From positions 1,033,501-1,097,500 of the forward strand of contig CP058414.1 of NCBI GenBank assembly GCA_013391845.1: a stretch of DNA of 64,000 nt, in the 5' to 3' direction. The DNA comes from Pseudoalteromonas shioyasakiensis. Lineage in GTDB: Bacteria > Pseudomonadota > Gammaproteobacteria > Enterobacterales > Alteromonadaceae. Every line of letters starts with the position of its first letter. Position 1 is the first letter of the stretch. Below are positions 19,304 to 26,293 of this stretch, piece after piece. Made by a program: the position numbers and the translations under genes. The notes beneath the pieces are model-generated. The model saw nothing but the letters and a program-made list of their open reading frames with translations, made no database searches and had not been told where the DNA came from.

Positions 19304-19531
19304 ATGGCACGTTATTTCAGACGTCGTAAGTTCTGCCGCTTTAAAGCGGAAGGCGTACAACAAATCGATTATAAAGATCTAGCTACTCTTAGAAACTATG
19401 TTACAGAAAGTGGCAAAATCGTACCTAGCCGTATCACAGGTACTAGCGCTAAATACCAGCGTCAGCTAGCAACTGCTATCAAGCGTGCTCGCTACTTAGC
19501 CCTTCTTCCATACACTGACTTACATAAGTAA
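19304..19531 (+). CDS. rpsR: 30S ribosomal protein S18
   Basis: A 75-residue basic protein that pairs with S6 on the 30S platform. It begins [17 protein letters not shown] and contains the family core [18 protein letters not shown]. It lies 12 bases after priB with a GAGG site. Length and sequence are normal. Confidence 0.97.
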
Positions 19532-19566
19532 GCAGCGGATTAACAGTTTTTAAAAGGTGTAGAGAC

Positions 19567-20020
19567 ATGCAAGTTATTCTACTAGACAAGATCGCAAACC
19601 TAGGTGGCCTAGGTGACCAGGTTGTAGTTAAATCTGGCTTCGCACGTAACTTCCTTTTCCCACAAGGTAAGGCAGTTCCTGCAACTAAAGCTAACATCGA
19701 AACTTTCGAAGCACGTCGTGCTGATTTAGAAGCTAAGATCGCTGAAGATCTAGCTGCTGCTCAAGCTCGCGCTGACAAGTTAGAAGCATTAGCTGAAGTT
19801 ACACTAGTTTCTAAAGCTGGTGACGAAGGCAAGTTATTCGGTTTCTATCGGTACTCGCGACATCGCTGAAGCTATTTCAGCTGTTGGCGTTGAAGTTGCT
19901 AAATCAGAAGTTCGTTTACCTCTAGGTACTATCCGTGAGACTGGCGAATTTGACGTAGCAATCGCAGTACACTCAGACGTATCGGCTACTATCAAAGTAA
20001 TCGTTATCGCTGAAGCTTAA
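19567..20020 (+). pseudogene. rplI: 50S ribosomal protein L9, single-base frameshift
   Basis: The first frame encodes the L9 N-domain and connecting helix ([19 protein letters not shown] to GDEGKLFG) and then runs out of frame to a stop at 19869. The C-domain continues in the next frame from [15 protein letters not shown] to the normal end at 20020. Removing one T from the TTT at 19842-19844 restores a full 150-residue L9. As written, the product is about 100 residues and lacks the C-domain. No slippery site is seen that would make this a programmed shift. L9 is dispensable in E. coli, so a real mutation is possible, but a sequencing error is equally likely. Confidence 0.92.
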
Positions 20021-20035
20021 TAGCAATATTAAGTA

Positions 20036-20066
20036 GAAAAAGCCGCGCTTTATGTGCGGCTTTTTT
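20036..20066 (+). terminator. Rho-independent terminator of the rpsF-rplI operon
   Basis: The stem AGCCGC (20041-20046) / GCGGCT (20056-20061) is flanked by an A-run and followed by TTTTTT. It lies about 20 bases after the rplI stop. Confidence 0.92.
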
Positions 20067-20300
20067 GTGCCTGAAATTTTTGTATAAACAACGTTATTCA
20101 TTCGCCTAAACACTATTAATTTCAGCGTGTTGTACCTCCATTAATCATCAGTATAGATACTAATAGTATTAGTTTTTTATGTTTTAAACACACAAGTACT
20201 AACCCTATAATCTTACCTATTTTGCAAACTGACCTTCTTTTTTCTTAATTTTCTTAATCTTATTAGTATAATCGGATGAGTAAAAGTAAATTGGTTAAAA
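20067..20300. other. AT-rich spacer before the pilin operon
   Basis: These 234 bases between the rplI terminator and the pilin promoter are AT-rich and contain no open reading frame, RNA or repeat I can recognise. Confidence 0.5.
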
Positions 20301-20329
20301 TTGACACTGACAACGCTGTCATTTATATT
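20301..20329 (+). promoter_or_regulatory. Near-consensus sigma-70 promoter of the pilin operon, with operator-like palindrome
   Basis: A perfect -35 TTGACA (20301-20306) and a -10 TATATT (20324-20329) are separated by 17 bases. The spacer carries the inverted repeat TGACA-ACGC-TGTCA (20308-20321), placed where a bound repressor would block polymerase. Transcription would begin near 20336, about 25 bases before the pilE start. Confidence 0.72.
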
Positions 20330-20360
20330 GTGCTGGTTAAAAAGTAGTAAGGAGTTGAAG

Positions 20361-20792
20361 TTGAGAAGTTCATTATTACCATATGGAAAGGGTAAACAAA
20401 CTGGCTTTACATTAGTAGAAATTCTTATTGTTATCGCTATTTTGGGCATTCTGTATAGCGTAGCACTGCCTGCTTACACTGAGCATATGCAACGTAGTCG
20501 CCGCGCAGATATTCAACAAGAGTTATTGCAATACAGTGCCAGTCTTGAGCGTATTTATTCACGAAATGGCGGCTACCCCAATGCATTTTCAACCCAAAAT
20601 ACTGATTACTACACCTTTACCTATACAGCAACTGACAAAGTATCAGGTGCTGTAAGCGACTTTAAAAATCGTGGCTACAGTTTAAAAGCCTCTCCTAAAT
20701 CGGGTTCGGCGCAAGCAAGTGATCGCTGTGGTGACTTAACCATTAAACATGATGGTAGTTACAACGCTTCATTTAGTGATTGCTGGGAGTAA
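20361..20792 (+). CDS. pilE: Type IV pilin-like protein, PilE family
   Basis: A 143-residue type IV prepilin with a class III signal: a short basic leader, then G-FTLVEILIVIAILGIL, with the conserved Glu5 of the mature protein. PilD would cut after the glycine and methylate the phenylalanine. Two C-terminal cysteines (DRCGDL and DCWE) probably close the D-loop. The TTG at 20361 is chosen as start because AAGGAG lies six bases upstream; the upstream in-frame TTG at 20301 is the -35 box. It is the first gene of a five-gene minor pilin operon. Confidence 0.88.
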   Translation: MRSSLLPYGKGKQTGFTLVEILIVIAILGILYSVALPAYTEHMQRSRRADIQQELLQYSASLERIYSRNGGYPNAFSTQNTDYYTFTYTATDKVSGAVSDFKNRGYSLKASPKSGSAQASDRCGDLTIKHDGSYNASFSDCWE

Positions 20793-20797
20793 CTAAG

Positions 20798-21250
20798 TTG
20801 CGTCGAATTGCAGGGTTTACCTTAATCGAGTTAATGGTTGTGCTAAGTGTTATTGGCATTATGGCAGCCCTTGCTTTTCCGTCATTTAGTCAACAGATCT
20901 TGCAAGATCGCGTTGTAACTACTGCAAATCAATTAAATAGTGTCTATAAGTTTGCACGCAGTGAAGCGGTAAAGCGTGACAAACCTATTAACCTAGTTGT
21001 TAGCAATAAGAACTGGCAAGTGACCCTCAATGAGGGCGGGGCAGACACGATTTTGAAAGAATTTTCGATCACTAAAAGCGGTGTTACTGTCAACTTGGTG
21101 GCACTGGCAATTAGCGCCAGTGGCGAAGTCGATAAACAAGCTGAAATTTTAGTTAAAGATGAGCACACAAATACCACAGATTACATAATGTGTGTGCTTA
21201 AAAGTGGTCAAAACTGGTTAGTTGAAAGTTCACAGCGAGGATGTGCATGA
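20798..21250 (+). CDS. fimT: FimT/GspH-family minor pseudopilin
   Basis: A 150-residue prepilin with the class III signal AGFTLIELMVVLSVIGIMAALAFP. The body resembles FimT/GspH pseudopilins (SEAVKRDKPINLVV near residue 55). The start is TTG at 20798, with GGGAG eight bases upstream. Within minor pilin sets FimT primes assembly or, in some species, binds DNA for uptake; which applies here cannot be told. It follows pilE by five bases and overlaps the next gene by four. Confidence 0.85.
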   Translation: MRRIAGFTLIELMVVLSVIGIMAALAFPSFSQQILQDRVVTTANQLNSVYKFARSEAVKRDKPINLVVSNKNWQVTLNEGGADTILKEFSITKSGVTVNLVALAISASGEVDKQAEILVKDEHTNTTDYIMCVLKSGQNWLVESSQRGCA

Positions 21251-21648
21251 ATAAGCAGGCAGGCTTTTCATTATTAGAGGTGATGATTTCAGTGGTGATT
21301 GCTGGAATCGCATTATTAGGGTTGGCTGCTGCGCAGCTAAAATCGCTGCAATATGCAACCAATAGCTTTAATTACACCGTGTCACTCATTCAAGGCCAAA
21401 ATACTATTGAGCGTTTGTGGCCGCGCATTTGTGAAATTCAAAAAACTAATACCGCACTTTTTCAAGACGCGACTTTTAGAGCTTCGCTAGCACCACAAGT
21501 CAGTGATTATCAACTGACTATCCCAGCTAATTACAGTGATGATATGCAAATTAATGTCGCTTGGGTTGATAAGCGCATGACAGACAGTGCAAAAAATCAA
21601 ATTAGTCTAAATGCCAGTTTCCCAGACTTAACGGCGGTATGCTCATGA
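21247..21648 (+). CDS. pilV: Minor pilin PilV-like
   Basis: A 133-residue prepilin with signal AGFSLLEVMISVVIAGIALLG. Length, signal sequence and position between fimT and pilW match PilV, part of the tip priming complex. The start ATG overlaps the fimT stop (ATGA) with AGCGAGG six bases upstream; the ATG at 21241 has no room for a ribosome site. It overlaps pilW by four bases, so translation is probably coupled. Confidence 0.83.
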   Translation: MNKQAGFSLLEVMISVVIAGIALLGLAAAQLKSLQYATNSFNYTVSLIQGQNTIERLWPRICEIQKTNTALFQDATFRASLAPQVSDYQLTIPANYSDDMQINVAWVDKRMTDSAKNQISLNASFPDLTAVCS

Positions 21649-22169
21649 ATAAACGCGCTCAGGGCTTTACTTTAGTTGAACTTATGGTGGCATTGGCCGC
21701 AGGCGCTTTTTTACTAGCTGGAGTGAGTTTGTCTTACTCGGCGATTAAAAGCACTGTTGAAGTGAGTAAAGAACTCGAAAACGCCCAAGAGGTGATTCGC
21801 TATACCAGTAAAGTATTCAATCGTAGTATTAAGCAAACTCAGTTAGCTCCGATCATAAGTGCTGATAAAAGCACGATTACCATTACTCAGCCTAGTGGTG
21901 TTATTGCCTGTGATGGCTCTGCGACAACAGCGCAAGTGATTGAGGTCTATAGCTTAAATGGTAGTAATTTAATGTGTTCACTCGATGGCGCTGCTGCTGA
22001 GCGATTACTCACAGGTATCGAAACTTTATCATTTGATATCGCTGGTGAGCTTGTCACTGTAACTGTGAAGCCAAATGATTTACCTGCGCAATTTGGCAAT
22101 GGCATCAATATTGATATTGCTCTAACAAATGTAATATTAGTTAAAGCATACGGAGCAGGTAGTGTATAA
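21645..22169 (+). CDS. pilW: Minor pilin PilW-like
   Basis: A 174-residue prepilin with signal QGFTLVELMVALAAGAFLLAG. PilW proteins are usually longer (often over 250 residues), so this is a short member. The ATG at 21645 overlaps the pilV stop. The 3' end overlaps the next gene by eight bases. One cysteine pair (IACDG, MCSLD) could form a disulfide. Confidence 0.8.
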   Translation: MNKRAQGFTLVELMVALAAGAFLLAGVSLSYSAIKSTVEVSKELENAQEVIRYTSKVFNRSIKQTQLAPIISADKSTITITQPSGVIACDGSATTAQVIEVYSLNGSNLMCSLDGAAAERLLTGIETLSFDIAGELVTVTVKPNDLPAQFGNGINIDIALTNVILVKAYGAGSV

Positions 22170-23886
22170 AAAGCAAGGTGGTTTTACTCTAATTACAGTT
22201 TTGATCTTGACCAGTATGGCCAGTATCGTGGTGCTTAGTTCGCTGCGCGAGAACGTCGTTCAAGAGCGCTTAAGTGGTAACTTTCAAAAGAAATTAAATA
22301 GTCGCTTATTGGCTGAAAAAGGTGTTTTTGAACAAGCTAAGTTATTACAACAAACCTTGGATGAGGAAGGTGTATTAGCGGTTGAAGACTTGATCAGTAA
22401 AACCAGTCATGCATCTGGTTCAGGTGTTATCGCTGATGATGCAATTTTTAATGCAAGTTTAAGTCAAAATGCTGCAGGTGAGCTAGAAATTGCAAGCCTA
22501 GGACAACGATTTGATGGCGATGCACAAAGTAACTTAGTTGCTCGTTTTGCAGTGCAAGGCGCGAAGGGAAGTTCGATTTTCACGAATGCTATGGTGGGTT
22601 GTAAAGGGGTTAACTTGTCTGGCAGTGGCAGTATCGACAGCTATGACTCTAGCAAAGGCACTTACGAAGAAACTAAGTCAAATGATGGCGATGTTTCAAC
22701 GATTGCTGGCGATTCAGATGTGGTGCTATCGGGTCATTCACCGATAAAAGGCGATGTTAAAGCGACCGGGGTGATCTACTTAAATGGTTCATCACCGATT
22801 ATTGGTAACATCCATTCAAATACCGGTGTTTATATTTCTCCAGGCAGCGGTTTACGTGTTGACGGTAATGTATATACCCGAGGTTATTATACGCATCGTG
22901 GCGGGACAGTTTCGGGGGTAGTGCGAGCGAATGGTGATGCAAAAATGCAGTGGTCAACATTCATCACGAATAGCCAAGCTGAAGCGTTAGATATTATGTA
23001 TGGTGGCTCAGGCGATTTTAAAGATACCTACAATAATCAACAGGATGGTGTGCACTACAGTGATAGCAAGTTTAATGTAAACCCGAATGTTGAACCGATA
23101 ACCGTTGCTGACCCAACTGCGCCAGATTATGACCCTACAAACCCAGATACGAGTTGTGATCCTTTGATATTGCCAGAGAAAATGGCAGACATCACGGATC
23201 AAGTGAGCAGTTATAGTTCTGTTGCTATAGGCCCTACGCAACAATTTAAGCTAAATACCGAAAAGGGTTATTACAGTAGTGGTGGTAGCCAAGTGATTTT
23301 ACCAAGCCTTGCTGATATTTTCTTGTTTAACTCTAAAGCTCAGAACCAAGCCAATGGTAGTAATAGCAAAGAGTATATTTTTTCACTTGATAGACTCAAG
23401 ATGACCAGTGACGGTAAAATGGAAGTGTCTGGTGGTGATGTTATTTTACTGATTGATGGTGACTTTTCGATGGAAGGGGACACCAGTCTAACAATAAAAA
23501 AAGATAGCAGCTTAACGGTGTTATTAACCGGAAAAGTAAATATTGGTGCAGGCGCAAAAGTAATTACTGAGCAAGAAGGGCTAACCACCAGTGGTCATCC
23601 TTCGTTATCATTCTACTCATCATTTAATGGTGTAAATGGTGTACAATTTAGCGGCGCTGCTAATTTATATGCGGCTATTTATGCGCCTTTGACTACGGTG
23701 AAATTGTCAGGTAGTGGTGAGTTGTTTGGTAGTGTACGTGGCTCAACAATTACCGCATCGGGGGGCAGTGGCGCTCACTATGATGCTGGTCTATTACAAG
23801 TACAAAATGGTGGTACACCAGCCTCTCCAGCACGCATCGTATTTTTAGGTTGGAGTTACAAAACTGCAGAAACAACTGAAGAATAA
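22162..23886 (+). CDS. pilX: PilX-like minor pilin with large beta-helical C-terminal domain
   Basis: A 574-residue protein whose first 150 residues match the PilX N-terminus: GGFTLITVLILTSMASIVVLSSLRENVVQERLSGN, with Thr in place of the usual Glu5, as in PilX. PilX proteins are normally under 250 residues. Here residues about 145-260 and 410-545 form repeated short beta-strands rich in G, S and N (VVLSGHSPIKGDVKATGVIYLNGSS and similar, quoted only in part), a bactofilin-like beta-helix of the DUF7305 type. The start is GTG at 22162 with GGAG upstream. No pilY1 follows. The large domain may act as the pilus-tip adhesin in its place; this is inference. Confidence 0.8.
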   Translation: MYKKQGGFTLITVLILTSMASIVVLSSLRENVVQERLSGNFQKKLNSRLLAEKGVFEQAKLLQQTLDEEGVLAVEDLISKTSHASGSGVIADDAIFNASLSQNAAGELEIASLGQRFDGDAQSNLVARFAVQGAKGSSIFTNAMVGCKGVNLSGSGSIDSYDSSKGTYEETKSNDGDVSTIAGDSDVVLSGHSPIKGDVKATGVIYLNGSSPIIGNIHSNTGVYISPGSGLRVDGNVYTRGYYTHRGGTVSGVVRANGDAKMQWSTFITNSQAEALDIMYGGSGDFKDTYNNQQDGVHYSDSKFNVNPNVEPITVADPTAPDYDPTNPDTSCDPLILPEKMADITDQVSSYSSVAIGPTQQFKLNTEKGYYSSGGSQVILPSLADIFLFNSKAQNQANGSNSKEYIFSLDRLKMTSDGKMEVSGGDVILLIDGDFSMEGDTSLTIKKDSSLTVLLTGKVNIGAGAKVITEQEGLTTSGHPSLSFYSSFNGVNGVQFSGAANLYAAIYAPLTTVKLSGSGELFGSVRGSTITASGGSGAHYDAGLLQVQNGGTPASPARIVFLGWSYKTAETTEE

Positions 23887-24051
23887 AGCGAAGCATCCCC
23901 TGCCGAATAACGCAAATCCCCAAATAAAATTGTGTAAGCTCAATTATTTGTAGCTTACACAAAAAATTTAATTTCATTTAAACCTTTTGAATCCCTCCTT
24001 ACGTCTAATACACTAAATTCACAACAATAATCATAAAGGACAACATCCAGG

Positions 24052-24603
24052 ATGTTGATAGATGCAGAACAAGCGTTCGCCCAGCAAAGTGAGCATGCCT
24101 TGATAGAGCGCGTAAAAAGCGGTGATCAAGCTGCTTATGCAACACTTTATGAGTTGCATGTGAAGCGGGTTTATAGTCTTTGTTTGCGATTGCTTGCAGA
24201 TAAAGAGCACGCCGAAGATGCAACACAAGAAGTGTTTGTACAGTTGTGGCACAAAATCGCTAACTTTGATGGGCGCTCACAGTTTTCGACTTGGTTACAT
24301 AGTGTTACCAGTAATATTGCGATTAGCTACATTCGCAAACATAAAAGCTGGTTTCAAAAAGTAGTGAGTTTTGAACAAAGCGGTATGGATGAGCAAAGTG
24401 CCGAAGATTGCGGCGGCTTTAACGGCCTCGACAAATTAGTACTGAGACTACCTGAGCGAGCACGTATGGTTTTTGTGCTTCATGCGATCGAAGGCTATCG
24501 CCATGAAGAGATAGCAAGCATGCTTGATATGGCTGTAGGTTCAAGTAAGTCGCAATTTCACCGTGCAAGGCAGTTATTAAAAGAGTGGTATGAAAATGAG
24601 TAA
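24052..24603 (+). CDS. ECF-type RNA polymerase sigma factor
   Basis: A 183-residue sigma-70 family factor of the extracytoplasmic type. Region 2 (about 27-95) has YSLCLRLLADKEHAEDATQEVF, and region 4 (about 125-178) has LPERARMVFVLHAIEGYRHEEIA. It lacks regions 1 and 3. The stop overlaps the start of the next gene, a membrane protein that is the probable anti-sigma factor. The module with the downstream DUF4097 gene looks like a self-contained envelope-response unit. The initiating signal is unknown. Confidence 0.9.
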   Translation: MLIDAEQAFAQQSEHALIERVKSGDQAAYATLYELHVKRVYSLCLRLLADKEHAEDATQEVFVQLWHKIANFDGRSQFSTWLHSVTSNIAISYIRKHKSWFQKVVSFEQSGMDEQSAEDCGGFNGLDKLVLRLPERARMVFVLHAIEGYRHEEIASMLDMAVGSSKSQFHRARQLLKEWYENE

Positions 24604-25075
24604 GCCAGAATTTGAACAATTTTTAAATGACTCGCTTAATCAAAAGCAAGATATTAGTCCAGAAAAAGACCTTTGGCCGGGGATTGAGCGAGCAATTGCA
24701 ACAGGGCAAACACAGCAAGCTGATAAGCCAACGCATGGTTGGAATAAACTCGCTGCTGTTGCCGCTTGCTGTATTGCAGCCCTTTTGACTGTGCAGCTTT
24801 TTGTTGGCCAAGGCGAGTCAAACAGCATGATGGCAATGAGCGATTATTTTACTAAGCAAAAGCAAGGTTTGTTGGTGCAGTATCAAAATCAACCTGCGTT
24901 AACCGATAATTGGCAGCAACAACTAAAAGAGTTAGAAGAAGCCGAAAGTGCCATTAAGCAAGCACTAGAGAATGAACCTGAAAATCCAGCTTTATTACAA
25001 ATGTTATCGCAGGTTTATCAGCAACAACTGGACTTAATTAACAAGGTGCATGCACCGAAGTGGCAAACGATTTAG
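24590..25075 (+). CDS. Single-pass membrane protein, probable anti-sigma factor
   Basis: A 161-residue protein with a cytoplasmic N-terminal part (1 to about 45), one membrane span near residues 52-70 (LAAVAACCIAALLTVQLFVG) and a glutamine-rich helical periplasmic part. It lacks the zinc-binding HxxxCxxC anti-sigma motif. The assignment comes from topology and from its overlap with the sigma gene. An in-frame ATG at 24596 is an equally possible start. The C-terminal helical stretch (about 90-150) resembles a short coiled coil. Confidence 0.7.
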   Translation: MKMSKPEFEQFLNDSLNQKQDISPEKDLWPGIERAIATGQTQQADKPTHGWNKLAAVAACCIAALLTVQLFVGQGESNSMMAMSDYFTKQKQGLLVQYQNQPALTDNWQQQLKELEEAESAIKQALENEPENPALLQMLSQVYQQQLDLINKVHAPKWQTI

Positions 25076-25086
25076 GAGTGACAATT

Positions 25087-26028
25087 ATGAAATTACTAGC
25101 CTTAACTTTAGGATTACTGCCACTGATGGCAATGGCAGGACAAACCATTAATGAACAAATTGATGTACCTGCAAATAAACGCATTTTTATTGAAAACCAA
25201 CGTGGTGATGTACGCATTGAAGGGTGGGATAAACCACAACTTAAAATCGAAGGTGAGCTTGACGATAAAGCACAAGGCTATCGTTTAGAGGTTGAAGGCA
25301 GCCGTGTTGAATTTATCGTAAAAATGCCGCGTAACATACGTGGTTGGAATAATGGCGACGGTTCACGTTTAACCATTTATATGCCAAAAAGCAGTGAGCT
25401 TGAATTTGCGGGTGTGAATGTAACGGTCAGTGCCAAAGAACTTGAAGCGGGCGCAGAGATTGATACTGTTAACGGCGATATTACAGTACAAGATATTAGC
25501 GGCAACATGAGCTTTGAAACGGTAAATGGGGACGTAAATGCCCATGACCTGAACGGTGATATTCGCTTTGAAACTGTGAATGGCGAAATTAATGATAAAA
25601 ACTCGCAAGGTGCTTTACGCTTTACAGCGGTTAATGGTGACATTAAGTCAAAGACCAAAGCGCAAGATGTTCGTCTTGAGAACGTAAATGGTGATATTGA
25701 CTTTGCTTTTGATGCGATTAAAAAACTGCGTATTAATACGGTAAACGGTGAAGCCGAAGTTCACATTAATAAGCTACTTGATGATGCTAATATTCGTTTT
25801 GAGTCGGTTAGTGGTGATGCTGAATTTTACTTCCCTGCTAATGTGTCAGCAAAGTTTGAAATTGAAGCTCACGCTAATGGTAAAATAGTCAATGAACTGA
25901 GTGACGACAAAGCAACAAAAGCGAAGTATGGCCCATCAAGCGACTTAGAATTTAGTATTAACGGTGGGGATGCTGATATCGAAATGGATACGATTAGCGG
26001 ACGCATTGAACTTCGTAAACAGAAATAA
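25087..26028 (+). CDS. Exported DUF4097-type beta-repeat protein
   Basis: A 313-residue protein with a signal peptide (1 to about 18, MKLLALTLGLLPLMAMA). Residues about 120-250 contain seven copies of a 17-22 residue repeat centred on TVNGD/E (FETVNGDVNAHDLNGDIR is one copy). The repeats would stack as a beta-solenoid of the DUF4097 type. The ATG at 25087 has AGGAG eight bases upstream and begins the signal peptide; the frame also opens at 25060 within the previous gene. Its job is unknown; as the last gene of the ECF unit it could be the regulated output or the sensor. Confidence 0.85.
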   Translation: MKLLALTLGLLPLMAMAGQTINEQIDVPANKRIFIENQRGDVRIEGWDKPQLKIEGELDDKAQGYRLEVEGSRVEFIVKMPRNIRGWNNGDGSRLTIYMPKSSELEFAGVNVTVSAKELEAGAEIDTVNGDITVQDISGNMSFETVNGDVNAHDLNGDIRFETVNGEINDKNSQGALRFTAVNGDIKSKTKAQDVRLENVNGDIDFAFDAIKKLRINTVNGEAEVHINKLLDDANIRFESVSGDAEFYFPANVSAKFEIEAHANGKIVNELSDDKATKAKYGPSSDLEFSINGGDADIEMDTISGRIELRKQK

Positions 26029-26045
26029 CGATTAGAGTTACAATA

Positions 26046-26066
26046 AAGCGGGAAGACTTCCCGCTT
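26046..26066 (+). terminator. Palindrome ending the ECF/DUF4097 operon
   Basis: A perfect 10-bp stem AAGCGGGAAG / CTTCCCGCTT with a one-base centre lies 17 bases after the DUF4097 stop. It has no downstream T-run; the MITE-like element begins immediately at 26067 and may have displaced it. Confidence 0.6.
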
Positions 26067-26228
26067 ATACCAATCGTGTTAAGTTATTAGTCTTAAATAG
26101 CGACAGATAAATGAAGTGATAACAAGGCAGAAATTTTGACATGTAGTTACTCTACTTTAGACATTTCTAACGCAGTTAACGCTTTATTTAGCACGCTAGA
26201 TTGACCAATTATTTAAGTCGATTGGTAT
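26067..26228. mobile_element. MITE-like element with ATACCAATCG terminal inverted repeats
   Basis: A 162-base non-coding segment bounded by ATACCAATCG (26067-26076) and CGATTGGTAT (26219-26228). Extending inwards, the two 21-base ends from the T match at about 17 positions. It contains no open reading frame, so it would need a transposase supplied in trans. The interior is AT-rich with a stretch around ACAAGGCAGAAATTTTGAC. It sits between the DUF4097 terminator and dnaB. The end sequence resembles small repeats I recall from Alteromonadales genomes, but no search was done. Confidence 0.72.
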
Positions 26229-26293
26229 TTACTATTTGCACAGCCTTAGCAAGTCGATAGAATAGAGCCATTCAATTTTAGTTTTGTGAAGTT

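Noticed and set aside
19842..19869. Programmed frameshift in rplI
   Set aside because: No slippery heptamer or downstream structure is seen, and L9 is not known to use one.
20301..20360. Extended N-terminus for PilE from the TTG at 20301
   Set aside because: That TTG is the -35 box of a strong promoter, and the prepilin leader and AAGGAG site point to 20361.
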